Below are positions 37,844 to 47,177 of a stretch of DNA of 64,000 nt, piece after piece. The stretch lies in NCBI RefSeq assembly GCF_024345995.1, contig NZ_JAGQCE010000005.1:124001-188000 (forward strand). Reading direction: 5' to 3'. Position 1 is the first letter of the stretch. Every line of letters begins with the position of its first letter. This DNA comes from Synechococcus sp. Cruz-7E5 (GTDB lineage Bacteria; Cyanobacteriota; Cyanobacteriia; PCC-6307; Cyanobiaceae). Below the pieces are notes generated by a model, which saw only the letters and a program-made list of their open reading frames with translations, was not told the DNA's origin and ran no database searches. A program made the translations under genes and the position numbers.

Positions 37844-39139
37844 TTGATCGAGCGTTACACCCTGCCCGAGATGGGCAACCTCTGGAGCGAAGAGGCCAAA
37901 TTCCAGAGCTGGCTGGATGTGGAGATCGCTGCCACCGGCGCAAACTGCCAGCTGGGCCGGGTGCCAAAGGAGGCCATGGCCGCGATCCGCGAGCGGGCCC
38001 GCTTCGATGTGCCTCGCATTCTGGAGATCGAGGCGGAGGTGCGCCACGACGTGATCGCTTTTCTGACCAACGTCAATGAGCACGTGGGCGATGCGGGCCG
38101 CTACATCCACGTGGGTATGACCAGCTCCGATGTGCTCGACACGGGCCTGGCCCTGCAGCTGAAAGCGTCGGTGGCGTTGTTGCGCCAAGAGCTCGATCAG
38201 CTGGCCGCCGCACTGCGGACCCTGGCGGCGGAGCATAAGGACACGGTGATGATCGGCCGCTCCCATGCGATCCATGGCGAGCCGATCACCTTCGGCTTCA
38301 AGGTGGCTGGCTGGCTGGCGGAGACGGAGCGGAACCGGGAGCGACTGGAACGACTGGCCCAGGTGGTGGCGGTGGGTCAGGTGAGCGGGGCCATGGGCAC
38401 CTACGCCAACACCGACCCCCAGGTTGAGGCCCTCACCTGCGCCAGCCTCGGCCTGGAGCCCGACACCGCCAGCACCCAGGTGATCGGCCGCGATCGCCAT
38501 GCGGAATACGTGCAGACCCTGGCACTGGTGGGCACCTCCCTGGAACGGTTCTCCACCGAGATCCGCAACCTGCAACGCACGGATGTTCTGGAAGTGGAGG
38601 AGAACTTCGCCAAGGGACAGAAAGGCAGCTCGGCCATGCCCCACAAGCGCAATCCGATCCGCAGCGAGCGAATCAGCGGTCTGGCTCGAGTGCTGCGCAG
38701 CTACACGATCGCGGCCCTGGAGAACGTGGCCCTCTGGCACGAGCGCGACATCAGCCACAGCTCCGTAGAGCGGATGATGCTGCCTGATTGCTCCTGCACG
38801 CTGCACTTCATGCTGCGGGAGATGACGGAGGTGGTGAAGGGCCTCGGGGTCTACCCCGAGAACATGAGCCGCAACCTCAATGTCTATGGCGGGGTGGTGT
38901 TCAGCCAACGGGTGCTGCTGGCCCTGGTGGAGAGCGGTCTCAGCCGGGAGGATGCCTACCGGATAGTGCAGCGCCATGCCCACGAAGCATGGAACCGCGA
39001 AGGCGGTGACTTCCGCGCCAATCTGTCCGCTGACCCCGAGGTGAGCGCACGGCTCAACGCCGCTCAGCTCGACGCCTGTTTCTCCACCGAGCTGCACCGG
39101 GCCCAGCTGGATGTGATCTGGGAGCGGCTGGGAATCTGA
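37844..39139 (+). CDS. purB: Adenylosuccinate lyase
   Basis: A 431-aa fumarase-superfamily enzyme acting twice in purine synthesis (SAICAR to AICAR and adenylosuccinate to AMP). It begins IERYTLPEMGNLWSEEAKF, normal for the family, at a TTG codon, since no ATG or GTG lies at the right place. Signature SSAMPHKRNPIRSER at about residues 264-278; the catalytic His lies in GRSHAIHGEPITFGFK. Full length. Divergent from tlyA, 45 bp from the convergent helicase. Confidence 0.96.
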   Translation: MIERYTLPEMGNLWSEEAKFQSWLDVEIAATGANCQLGRVPKEAMAAIRERARFDVPRILEIEAEVRHDVIAFLTNVNEHVGDAGRYIHVGMTSSDVLDTGLALQLKASVALLRQELDQLAAALRTLAAEHKDTVMIGRSHAIHGEPITFGFKVAGWLAETERNRERLERLAQVVAVGQVSGAMGTYANTDPQVEALTCASLGLEPDTASTQVIGRDRHAEYVQTLALVGTSLERFSTEIRNLQRTDVLEVEENFAKGQKGSSAMPHKRNPIRSERISGLARVLRSYTIAALENVALWHERDISHSSVERMMLPDCSCTLHFMLREMTEVVKGLGVYPENMSRNLNVYGGVVFSQRVLLALVESGLSREDAYRIVQRHAHEAWNREGGDFRANLSADPEVSARLNAAQLDACFSTELHRAQLDVIWERLGI

Positions 39140-39184
39140 GCCTGCTGGGTTGGCAATCCCCCCGTTCTGCTGAGGGTTCTGCGA

Positions 39185-42055
39185 TCAGGCCGTTTGAGGG
39201 GCTGGGCGTTCTGTTGCAGGGGTTGCCGGAACAAGGGAGGGGACAGGTACGACCTGGTTACCCAGGTCGATGAATTCACACACCGGAAAACGGTTGATCG
39301 CCTGGAGCGCTTTGCGGGAGGTGGTGCGGAGCTGCTCGCTGATCGCTTCGGCGTAGGGGACCTGGGCCAGCAGATCGACGGTGCGGCGCAGGATGCGCAC
39401 GATGTCGCCTTCATCGAGGGAGGTGTTGGCGATCACGTCGTTCCAGCTGCTGCCACGGGCCCAGGCATGAACCAACCCCATCAGCTCAGGCTCCCACCAG
39501 GCCGGCACCACCACCTGGGCCCGCTCCTGGTGACGAAGCAGTTCACGGCGCAGGCCACCGAGATCGTGCAGGGCCTCCTCTGACCGTGGCGGCGGCGGAA
39601 AGCCGCTCCAGAGATCCGGACGATTCACTTCGGTGCTGATCGCCTCGAGAACGGCAGCCAGCTCAGCAGGGTTGAGCTCGTCGAGATGACCGCTCATCAG
39701 GGCCAGGCCCAGCCACAGCTCGTTGTCGCCGCGCAGGACCGCCACGGTGCGGCCCACCTCAGTGGGCTCCAGGCCCTCGGCCCCGGCCAGCGCCCCGAAG
39801 GCACGCAGGATCTCGATCAGGGCCAGGAACGTATCCCAGTGACGGTTGGCGCGGTGGTGCAGCAGCCTCTGGCGCTCCTCGATCTCCTCGCCGAGTTCCT
39901 CCATACGCCGCCGCTGCTTCTTGAGCTGGCGGCGGTCGCCCCAGTGGTGGGCGGGATGCTGCTCCAGCTCCTCCTCCAGCTGCTGCACAAGCTGCGCCTG
40001 GCTGCGCACCTCTCCCGCCAGGTCGTACTGGGGGGTATGCATGTCGTGGCGGCGGGCCATCGAGGCGACCACCAAGGCCAGTCCACCACTGACGTTATCG
40101 CCATGGCGCAGCTCACCGGCATGGTCAAGGCGAGGTGCCGGGATCGAATCAACCTGAAGGCAGCTCAGCTCGGCATGGAGGCTCACCACCCCATGACATG
40201 GAACCAGGATCCAGACATTCTCATCGGTGAGGCAGAGAAGCAGCGGGAACTGGCCGGAGCCCTGCTGCTTGGCCACGATCACTGCTGGGGTCACCCGGGC
40301 CCGCAGCTGGGGGGCTTTCAGGCTCACCAGGGTGCCTTCGCTGGCGAACTGAAGCGCCAGGGTGAGCTCGTGGGCCAGGGTTTCTTCCGCCTGCTGCTGC
40401 AGGATGCGCTGGATCCGCCGCTCCTCGCGCAGGCGCTCGCGCTGCTTCTCGTAGGCCTCGAATTCCTCCCAGGGGATGTCGGCGGTGGGCCCCGCCAGCT
40501 GCGCCAGCTGGGCGCGCAGGGAGGCGATCCTGGATTCATCCTCCGCCAGATCCAGAGTGGCCAGGTAGCGCCCGAAACTGCGCTCCACCAGCTGCTGGGC
40601 CTTGGCCAGGTCGTAGCGCTGCAGCAGATTCAGCACCATGCCGTAGCTGGGGGTGAACTGGCTCACCAGCGGATCGGCGGGGCTGGTGGCCAGTTCTCCT
40701 GCCTCGCGCACACCCTCGAAACGGCTCTGCACCGTGACGACATAGCCCTGCACATCCAGCCCGCGCCGTCCGGCCCGGCCAGCCATCTGCAGGAACTCGC
40801 TGCCCATCAGCGGGCGATGGCCCCGCTCGGTGCGTTTGGAGAGGGCCGAGATCACCGTGGTACGTGCCGGCATGTTGATGCCTGCCGCCAGGGTTTCAGT
40901 GGCGAAGACCACCTTGATCAGCCCCTGCTGGAACAGCTCCTCGATCAGTTCCTTCCATGCCGGCAGCACGCCGGCATGGTGGGCGGCGATGCCTCGGGTG
41001 AGAGCTTCGGCGTGGCCCCCCTCCCGCACCGCTTCGGGTGTGGCGGCCACGAAGGCGTCTAGCCGGGCCACGATCCGGGCCTGCTCCGGCTCGCTCACCA
41101 GACAGACGCGTCCCAGATCGCGCACCGCCTTGTCGCAGGCGCGGCGGCTGAAAATGAAATAGATCGCCGGCAGCATGTCGCGCTCGGCCATCTGGGCCAC
41201 CACGAAGGGCAGCGGCGCCGCCTCCGGCTGGGGCGGTTTCGGACTCCTGCCCTTGCGCCGCTCCCCCTTGGGGGCCCGCCACACCTTGCAGTTGGGGTGC
41301 AGGCCCGTGCCCTGCTCGTTGAGCAGGGGGTGCAGGCCCTTGGCGCTGCAGAAACTGAAGGCCAGCGGCACCGGCCGGTGGTCGCTCACCACCAGGGTGG
41401 TGGGGCCATGCACCCGCTCGATCCAGTCGGTGAGCTGCCCGGCATTGGCCACCGTGGCCGAGAGGGCCACCAGCTGCACCGGCGGCGGGCAATGGATGAT
41501 CGATTCCTCCCACACCGTGCCGCGCTGGGAGTCGTTCATGTAGTGGCACTCATCAAGCACCACCGCCTCCACATCGGCGAGGGGATCGTCACCCCGGTCC
41601 ACCTCCGCGTAGAGCATGTTGCGGAAGATCTCGGTGGTCATCACCACGATCGGCGCCTCGCGGTTCACGCTCAGATCGCCGGTCATGAGCCCCACCCGAT
41701 CCGCCCCGAACTGCTCCCGGAAATCGCGCAGCTTCTGGTTCGAGAGGGCCTTGAGGGGCGTGGTGTAAAAGACTTTCTGCCCATGGGCAAGGGCACGGTG
41801 GATGGCGTACTCCCCAACCAGCGTTTTGCCGGAGCCGGTGGGTGCACTCACCACCACCGAATGTCCCTGATTGAGAGCGTCGATCGCCTCCAGCTGGAAG
41901 GGATCAAGAGGGAAGGGGAAGAGCTGATCGAGGGGCGGAATCTCGGCTGGATCGGCGGGCAGTCCCTTCACCGCCTCCTGAGTGCTGTTGTCGGCTGAAC
42001 GTTCTCGGGCCGCCGCCGGATCAGGTGGAGCGTCGGAACCGGCGGTTTGCATCAT
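39185..42055 (-). CDS. Ski2-like DExH-box RNA helicase
   Basis: A 956-aa superfamily 2 helicase of the Ski2/Mtr4 type found in all cyanobacteria. Walker A SAPTGSGKTLVGEYA with Lys77, Walker B VLDECHYMND (DECH, residues 168-171), motif III VALSATVAN, and motif VI EFLQMAGRAGRRGLD. The C terminus contains DSH/rRNA-processing-like sequence (WARGSSWNDVIANTSLDEGD). Probable role in RNA processing or decay with RNases, not shown directly. Its start lies 66 bp from divergent bioF. Confidence 0.93.
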   Translation of the reverse strand: MMQTAGSDAPPDPAAARERSADNSTQEAVKGLPADPAEIPPLDQLFPFPLDPFQLEAIDALNQGHSVVVSAPTGSGKTLVGEYAIHRALAHGQKVFYTTPLKALSNQKLRDFREQFGADRVGLMTGDLSVNREAPIVVMTTEIFRNMLYAEVDRGDDPLADVEAVVLDECHYMNDSQRGTVWEESIIHCPPPVQLVALSATVANAGQLTDWIERVHGPTTLVVSDHRPVPLAFSFCSAKGLHPLLNEQGTGLHPNCKVWRAPKGERRKGRSPKPPQPEAAPLPFVVAQMAERDMLPAIYFIFSRRACDKAVRDLGRVCLVSEPEQARIVARLDAFVAATPEAVREGGHAEALTRGIAAHHAGVLPAWKELIEELFQQGLIKVVFATETLAAGINMPARTTVISALSKRTERGHRPLMGSEFLQMAGRAGRRGLDVQGYVVTVQSRFEGVREAGELATSPADPLVSQFTPSYGMVLNLLQRYDLAKAQQLVERSFGRYLATLDLAEDESRIASLRAQLAQLAGPTADIPWEEFEAYEKQRERLREERRIQRILQQQAEETLAHELTLALQFASEGTLVSLKAPQLRARVTPAVIVAKQQGSGQFPLLLCLTDENVWILVPCHGVVSLHAELSCLQVDSIPAPRLDHAGELRHGDNVSGGLALVVASMARRHDMHTPQYDLAGEVRSQAQLVQQLEEELEQHPAHHWGDRRQLKKQRRRMEELGEEIEERQRLLHHRANRHWDTFLALIEILRAFGALAGAEGLEPTEVGRTVAVLRGDNELWLGLALMSGHLDELNPAELAAVLEAISTEVNRPDLWSGFPPPPRSEEALHDLGGLRRELLRHQERAQVVVPAWWEPELMGLVHAWARGSSWNDVIANTSLDEGDIVRILRRTVDLLAQVPYAEAISEQLRTTSRKALQAINRFPVCEFIDLGNQVVPVPSLVPATPATERPAPQTA

Positions 42056-42121
42056 CCAATCTTATGGGCTGTCCAGCAAGCAGAGTGGGGTTAGTGCAAC
42101 TGCCCTGGCGTTGACTTCCGC

Positions 42122-43312
42122 GTGGCCCGTGATCCGCTCGATTCCATCCAGCAGGCCCTTAGCCGGGTTCCCGCGGAGCGGCAACGGCGGCTGCGCACAT
42201 TCCGCCCCGGCCCGGACGCCACCCTCCTGCCGGGCGAAGCCGGCCCGTCCCAGGGGCCCCTGCTCGATCTGGCCAGCAACGACTATCTCGGACTCAGCGC
42301 CCACCCCAGCCTGAAGGCGGCGGCCATGGCCGCGATCCAGAGCGACGGGGTGGGCTGCGGCGGATCACGGCTGGTGAGCGGCACGCGACCCTGCCATAAC
42401 AACCTCGAGACGGCTCTGGCCGAGTGGCTGGGGCGCGAGCGGGTACTGCTCTTCCCCAGCGGCTTTCAGGCCAACCTGGCCGCGGTGCTGGCCCTGGCCG
42501 ACCGCCACAGCGAGGTAATCGCCGACCGGCTGATCCACCACTCCCTGCTGGTGGGGATCCAGGCCAGCGGCGCCCAGCTGCGGCGCTTTCGCCACAACGA
42601 TCTGAGTGACCTGCGCCACCTGCTGGAGCGCGGGGCCCAGAACGAGCCGGGCCGGCGCCGGCTGGTGGTGAGCGAAAGCCTGTTCAGCATGGAAGGAACC
42701 TCCCCCGATCTGGCTGGCATCGCCGCGGCCTGCCAGGAGTTCGGCGCCCTGTTGCTGGTGGACGAAGCCCATGCCCTGGGACTGCTTGGCCCCGGCGGCC
42801 GCGGGTTGGCCTGGGGCCTGGCGGGAGTGAGCCTGATCAGCGGCACATTCGGCAAAGCCTTCGGTGCTGGCGGGGCCTTCCTCGCGTCCGATGGAGTCGT
42901 GGGCCAATGGCTGCTGCAGGGCTCCGGCGCCTTCCGCTACACCACCGCCCTGGCTCCGCCACTGGCGGCCGCAGCCCTGGCGGCCCTGGAGCGGCTCCAA
43001 GCCGATGCTGACCAGGGCATCGCCCTGCTGCGGCGAGCGCAGCGTTGGCGGGATGGCCTCGAAGCCGCCCACTGGCGGCGCCCCCCAGGCGAGGGTCCGG
43101 TCCTGCCGCTGCACGTCGGCGATGATGCCCTCGCCCTCGACCTCCAGCGCCACCTCGAGCAGGCCGGGCTGCTGACGGTGGCGATCCGCCCGCCCACGGT
43201 GCCGGCTGGAACGGCTCGCCTGCGGCTGGTGCTGCGCCGCGACCTGCCCCACGGGAGCCTTGATCGCCTGCTCCACGCCCTGGCCGCCTGGCCTCACGCA
43301 CCCGTCCCATGA
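42122..43312 (+). CDS. bioF: 8-amino-7-oxononanoate synthase
   Basis: A 396-aa PLP enzyme condensing pimeloyl-ACP and alanine, the first step of biotin ring formation. Signatures: LLDLASNDYLGLSAHPSLK near the N terminus, GCGGSRLVSGT, VDEAHALGLLGPGGRG, and the PLP lysine in SGTFGKAFGAGGAFL (about residue 244). It starts at GTG; there is no ATG nearby. The stop overlaps the next gene's ATG by four bases. First gene of a six-gene biotin operon on the plus strand. Confidence 0.96.
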   Translation: MARDPLDSIQQALSRVPAERQRRLRTFRPGPDATLLPGEAGPSQGPLLDLASNDYLGLSAHPSLKAAAMAAIQSDGVGCGGSRLVSGTRPCHNNLETALAEWLGRERVLLFPSGFQANLAAVLALADRHSEVIADRLIHHSLLVGIQASGAQLRRFRHNDLSDLRHLLERGAQNEPGRRRLVVSESLFSMEGTSPDLAGIAAACQEFGALLLVDEAHALGLLGPGGRGLAWGLAGVSLISGTFGKAFGAGGAFLASDGVVGQWLLQGSGAFRYTTALAPPLAAAALAALERLQADADQGIALLRRAQRWRDGLEAAHWRRPPGEGPVLPLHVGDDALALDLQRHLEQAGLLTVAIRPPTVPAGTARLRLVLRRDLPHGSLDRLLHALAAWPHAPVP

Positions 43313-44007
43313 GTCGTCCTGCCCTGGACCTGATCGCCATGCACGGCTGGGCCGGCGACAGCCGTGCATGGCGTCCCTGGCAGGAGGCCGCGGCCAGCCG
43401 GGGCTGGAGCTGGCAGAGCGGTGAGCGAGGCTACGGCCAGCTGGTCCCCAGCACCCCCCACTGGCCGGAGCAGAGCGGCCCCAGGGCTGTGATCGTGCAT
43501 TCCCTCGGGCTGCATCTGCTGCCGGCGCCGGTGCTGGCGGCAGCGGAGGTGGTGGTGTTGCTGGCCAGCTTCGGGGGTTTCGTGCCCGCCGGGCCCAACG
43601 GCCGGCGCTGGCGGCAGGCCCTTCGCGGCATGGGCCAGCGCCTCGAGGCCGGCGACAGCGCCGCCATGCTCAACGACTTCCTGCGCGAAGCCGCCGCTCC
43701 CGCGCCGGTGGAGCTGCTGCCGGCTGGACCCTCCTCCGGGGCCATACCGGCCGAGGGAGTGGAGCGGCTGCGCCAGGATCTGCTCCTGCTGGAGCAGTGC
43801 ACCGCTGTGCCCCCCGCTTTCCCCGCCGGCGCCCGCAGCCTGATCGTCGAGGCCGGTGCCGATCGCATCGTGGCCCCCGAAAGCCGCGCAGCCCTGGTCC
43901 AGGCCCTGCCGACCGCAGAGTGCTGGTCCCTGGCCGGCGTTGGCCACAGCCTGCTGGGCAGCGATCTGGTGGGTCCCGTCCTGAACTGGCTGGAGGCCTG
44001 CCGCTGA
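43309..44007 (+). CDS. bioK: Pimeloyl-ACP methyl ester esterase, BioK type
   Basis: A 232-aa alpha/beta hydrolase standing in the place of BioH/BioG. The nucleophile is in AVIVHSLGLHLL (Ser in HSLG), the acid in VEAGADRIVAPESR, and the His in LAGVGHSLLGSD. Picocyanobacteria are known to use BioK to demethylate pimeloyl-ACP methyl ester. Position between bioF and bioC fits this exactly. ATG overlaps the bioF stop and its own stop overlaps the bioC ATG. The sequence alone does not exclude another esterase. Confidence 0.87.
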   Translation: MSRPALDLIAMHGWAGDSRAWRPWQEAAASRGWSWQSGERGYGQLVPSTPHWPEQSGPRAVIVHSLGLHLLPAPVLAAAEVVVLLASFGGFVPAGPNGRRWRQALRGMGQRLEAGDSAAMLNDFLREAAAPAPVELLPAGPSSGAIPAEGVERLRQDLLLLEQCTAVPPAFPAGARSLIVEAGADRIVAPESRAALVQALPTAECWSLAGVGHSLLGSDLVGPVLNWLEACR

Positions 44008-44831
44008 TGGTCCTGCTCCAGTCAGCCCCCTCGATGGCCCAGCGCGTACGGCAGGCCTTCAGTCGCCGTGCCCGCCACTACGACGCAGCCGCCAGCCTGC
44101 AACGGGCCGTGGCCTGGCGGCTGGCCCGTCACTGCCGCGACCTGGCTCTCCCGCCGGGGCCGAGGGCGGATCTGGGGGCCGGCACCGGGCTGCTCAGCAA
44201 GGCCCTGGAGCAACAGCGTCCCGGCTGCACCCTGCTGCGGCTCGATGCCTGCGAGGCCCTGCTGAAGCAGGGAGCCCGCCAAGACTGCGCCGGGGTTGCC
44301 GCGCCGCTGGCTTCAGCGCCCCAGCGTGTCTGGGACCTCAACGACGGATTGCCCGAGGGTCTGGGCGGGGCGGCACTGCTGGTTTCGAGCTTCGCGCTGC
44401 ATTGGCTGGAGGATCCCGCCGCCAGCCTGCGCCAGTGGTGCGATGCCCTGGCGCCTGGCGGCTGGCTGGGACTGGCCGTCCCCACCGCCGGCAGCTTCCC
44501 CCAATGGCGCCAGGCAGCGGCCGCCGCCGGCGTGCCATGCACCGCCCTGGCCCTGCCCGAACTGCCCCGCTTGCTGGCCGTGGCCGCCCCGCGCCTGGAA
44601 CTGCGGCTGTGCGCGCCCCTGCGCTACAGCCGCAGCGGCCCCAGGGGCGGGGCCCTGCTGCGGCCCATGGGGGCGATGGGGGCCGGCACCACCGACGCAG
44701 CCCCACTGGGGGTCGGGGACTGGCGGAAGCTGGAGGCCCACTGGCCCCAGGACCGTGTCGGCCACAAGCACCTGAGCTGGGAGGTGTTGCTGCTGATCGG
44801 CCGCCAACCCCCGAAGGAGCCGAAGCGATGA
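44007..44831 (+). CDS. bioC: Malonyl-ACP O-methyltransferase
   Basis: A 274-aa class I SAM methyltransferase that starts pimelate synthesis by methylating malonyl-ACP. N-terminal VRQAFSRRARHYDAAASLQR is typical of BioC; SAM motif I is RADLGAGTGLLSKALEQ, then LLRLDACEALLKQG, LVSSFALHWLEDPAAS and LAPGGWLGLAVPT. It directly follows BioK, whose product completes the BioC-started cycle. The ATG shares its first base with the bioK stop codon; bioD overlaps its end. Confidence 0.94.
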   Translation: MVLLQSAPSMAQRVRQAFSRRARHYDAAASLQRAVAWRLARHCRDLALPPGPRADLGAGTGLLSKALEQQRPGCTLLRLDACEALLKQGARQDCAGVAAPLASAPQRVWDLNDGLPEGLGGAALLVSSFALHWLEDPAASLRQWCDALAPGGWLGLAVPTAGSFPQWRQAAAAAGVPCTALALPELPRLLAVAAPRLELRLCAPLRYSRSGPRGGALLRPMGAMGAGTTDAAPLGVGDWRKLEAHWPQDRVGHKHLSWEVLLLIGRQPPKEPKR

Positions 44832-45466
44832 CGAGCCTGGTGGTCTGCGGCACCGACACCGATGTGGGCAAGACCGTGGTAAGTGCTCTGCTGGTGGAGG
44901 GAATCGGGGCCCACTACTGGAAGCCGGTGCAATGCGGCCTCGAGGAGGGGGGCGACACCGCCAGGGTCGCGGCCATGCTCGGCCTCACTCCCAGCGAAGC
45001 CGCCCAGCGTCTCCTCCCCGAGGCTTACCGCTACAACCATCCGGTTTCACCCCACTGGGCCGGGGAGCTGGAGCAGCGGCCCATCGAGCTGGAGCGGCTG
45101 GCGCTGCCCCCTGTGAAGGGTCCTCTGGTGGTTGAGACCGCCGGCGGCCTGCTGGTACCCCTGCGCATCGACAGCCTCCAGATCGATCAGATCCAGCGCT
45201 GGGGCCTGCCGGTGCTGCTGGTTGCCCGCAGCGGCCTGGGCACCCTCAACCACACCCTGCTCTCGGTGGAAGCCCTGCGCAACAGAGCGATTCCCCTGCT
45301 GGGTCTGGTGCTCAACGGCCCCACCCACCCCGACAACCCCCGCACCCTGGAGGCCCTGAGCGGGGCGCCGGTACTGGCCTGTCTACCCCCCCTGCCCCGG
45401 CTTGATCGCAAAGCCCTGGCCGAGCAATGGCAGGCCAGTGGTCTGGCCCGTAACCTGGCCCGATGA
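44828..45466 (+). CDS. bioD: Dethiobiotin synthetase
   Basis: A 212-aa ATP-dependent carboxylase forming the ureido ring. P-loop VCGTDTDVGKTVVSALL at the N terminus, YWKPVQCGLEEGGDT, and VVETAGGLLVPL are diagnostic. ATG overlaps the bioC stop (ATGA) and its own stop overlaps the start of a 51-aa gene. Confidence 0.95.
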   Translation: MTSLVVCGTDTDVGKTVVSALLVEGIGAHYWKPVQCGLEEGGDTARVAAMLGLTPSEAAQRLLPEAYRYNHPVSPHWAGELEQRPIELERLALPPVKGPLVVETAGGLLVPLRIDSLQIDQIQRWGLPVLLVARSGLGTLNHTLLSVEALRNRAIPLLGLVLNGPTHPDNPRTLEALSGAPVLACLPPLPRLDRKALAEQWQASGLARNLAR

Positions 45467-45618
45467 CACGAGGCAATCTGCTGGTCAGCGCGTCAGTAGC
45501 CCTGCTCTGCACGGGCATCCTGGTGCTGTTCACCGATGTGGAAATCGGGATGGTGCGTTGGTTCAACTGCGGACCGTGGGCCTCGGAATCGGCCCGTCTG
45601 GAGAAGCGGTGCCGCTGA
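45463..45618 (+). CDS. 51-aa membrane peptide between bioD and bioA
   Basis: A small protein of 51 residues with one membrane helix (about residues 6-23, LLVSASVALLCTGILVLF) and a polar tail with two cysteines. Its ATG overlaps the bioD stop by four bases, the same pattern as the other operon junctions, which is good support. It ends 19 bp before the likely bioA start. I do not recognise it; possibly a small accessory of the operon or a conserved picocyanobacterial protein of unrelated role. Confidence 0.6.
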   Translation: MTRGNLLVSASVALLCTGILVLFTDVEIGMVRWFNCGPWASESARLEKRCR

Positions 45619-45637
45619 AGCTGCTGCAGCCCAACCC

Positions 45638-46906
45638 TTGAGCTGGCATCCCCATCTCTGGCACCCCACCACCCAGGTGGCCCAAGCCGATCCCCCCCTC
45701 CGGGCGGTGGCCGGCCGCGGCGCCATGCTCGAACTCGACGACGGCCGTCAGCTGATCGACGCCATCAGCAGCTGGTGGGTGACCCTGCACGGCCATGGCG
45801 AACCCAGCATCGCCGCGGCGGTGGCGGAGCAGGCCCTGCGGCTGGAGCAGGTGATCTTCGCCAACTTCCGCCATCCCCCCGCTGAGCGCCTGGCCGAGCG
45901 GCTCAGCGCCGCCACCGGTCTGGAGCGGCTGTTCTTCTCCGACGACGGATCCACCGCCGTGGAGGTGGCCCTGAAGATGGCCTGGCAGTGGTGGCGCAAC
46001 CAGGGCTCCGAACGGCGTCAGCTGATCGCCTTCGAGGGGGCATACCACGGCGACACCTTCGGGGCCATGGCCCTGGGGGAGCGCTCCCTGTTTTCTGCTC
46101 CGTTCGAGCCCCTGCTCTCGCCGGTGGCCCGGGCCCCCTGGCCCGCAACCTGGTGGGACGATCAGGACGTGGAGGGCAAGGAAGCTGAGGCGCTGGCGAC
46201 GCTGGAGCGGCTGCTGGAGGTACCCACGGCCGCGGTGATCCTCGAGCCCCTGGTGCAGGGCGCCAGCGGTATGGCGATGGTGCGGGAGTGCTTCCTGCGG
46301 AAGCTGGAGCAACTGGTGCGTCAGGCCGGTGCCCTGCTGATCGCCGATGAGGTGATGACGGGGTTCGGACGCACCGGTGCCCTCTTCGCCTGCGATCGTG
46401 CGGGGATCCACCCCGATCTGGTGGCCCTGTCCAAGGGCCTCACCGGCGGCTTCCTGCCGATGGGCGTCACCCTGGCGAGCGAGCGGATCTACCGGGGCTT
46501 CATCAGCGACGACCCAAGCCACACCCTGTACCACGGCCACAGCTTCACGGCCAATCCACTCGGCTGCGCCGCCGCCAACGCCAGCCTGGATCTGCTGCTT
46601 CATCAGCCCGCGCTCCACGAAGGCTTCGAGGCCCGTCACAGGCCCCATCTCCAGGCCCTGGCTGTCCATCCCCTGGTGCAGCGGCCACGGTTGTGCGGCA
46701 CCATCGCCGCCTTCGATCTGGCGGTGGAGCGGCCGGGCTATCTACATCCCGCCGGCCGCCAGCTGCAGCGCCATGCCCTCAAGGCCGGGGTGTTCCTGCG
46801 GCCCCTGGGCCATGTGGTCTACCTGTTGCCGCCGCTTTGCCTCAGCGACCAGCAGCTGCAGGACTGCTACACCGTGATCCGCTCAGGTCTCGACCAGCTG
46901 AATTGA
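45638..46906 (+). CDS. bioA: Adenosylmethionine-8-amino-7-oxononanoate aminotransferase
   Basis: A 422-aa PLP aminotransferase using SAM as amino donor to make diaminopelargonate. LSWHPHLWHPTTQV at the start, SSWWVTLHGHGEPSIAAAV, EGAYHGDTFGAMAL, and the PLP lysine in ALSKGLTGGFLPMGVTL. The start is TTG at 45638, chosen because BioA proteins begin with this motif and the frame upstream overlaps the 51-aa gene; no ATG or GTG is suitably placed. Last gene of the bio cluster; bioB is not in this window. Confidence 0.95.
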   Translation: MSWHPHLWHPTTQVAQADPPLRAVAGRGAMLELDDGRQLIDAISSWWVTLHGHGEPSIAAAVAEQALRLEQVIFANFRHPPAERLAERLSAATGLERLFFSDDGSTAVEVALKMAWQWWRNQGSERRQLIAFEGAYHGDTFGAMALGERSLFSAPFEPLLSPVARAPWPATWWDDQDVEGKEAEALATLERLLEVPTAAVILEPLVQGASGMAMVRECFLRKLEQLVRQAGALLIADEVMTGFGRTGALFACDRAGIHPDLVALSKGLTGGFLPMGVTLASERIYRGFISDDPSHTLYHGHSFTANPLGCAAANASLDLLLHQPALHEGFEARHRPHLQALAVHPLVQRPRLCGTIAAFDLAVERPGYLHPAGRQLQRHALKAGVFLRPLGHVVYLLPPLCLSDQQLQDCYTVIRSGLDQLN

Positions 46907-46910
46907 GGCC

Positions 46911-47177
46911 TCAGGGGCCGGCCAGGATCGCCGATTCCACGTCGGCGCGGCTGAGGCCATAGGGGAACAGGCGCACCGTGACTCTGCCCCCGTGCTCCCA
47001 GCTCACTTTGAGCTCCTCGACTTCCAGCTCGATGCGGGCACTCCATAACGGTTGTCTCAGATCCCAAAGGCAGGGCTCGGCGTGGTCCCGGCAGGCGCCC
47101 AGATCACTCAGCCACTGCTCAAGAGCCGGAAGTGGGTGGTTGTAAAGCGGAGTCTGCAGGGGGGGTAAGGAGATCAT
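46911..47177 (-). CDS. DUF3143 family protein
   Basis: An 88-aa protein of the cyanobacterial DUF3143 family. PLYNHPLPALEQWLSDLGA and a final VRLFPYGLSRADVESAIL are typical. No motif indicates activity. The start at 47177 overlaps the end of the J-domain gene (same strand) by 59 bp; an alternative ATG at 47195 overlaps more. It ends 5 bp from the convergent bioA stop. Pairing with a J-domain gene is seen in related cyanobacteria by my recollection, not verified. Confidence 0.8.
   Translation of the reverse strand: MISLPPLQTPLYNHPLPALEQWLSDLGACRDHAEPCLWDLRQPLWSARIELEVEELKVSWEHGGRVTVRLFPYGLSRADVESAILAGP

Noticed and set aside
37844-37846. TTG as start of purB considered a broken start codon
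   Set aside because: TTG starts occur in this window at hli, bioA and the J-domain gene, and the encoded N terminus is normal, so no mutation needs to be invoked.
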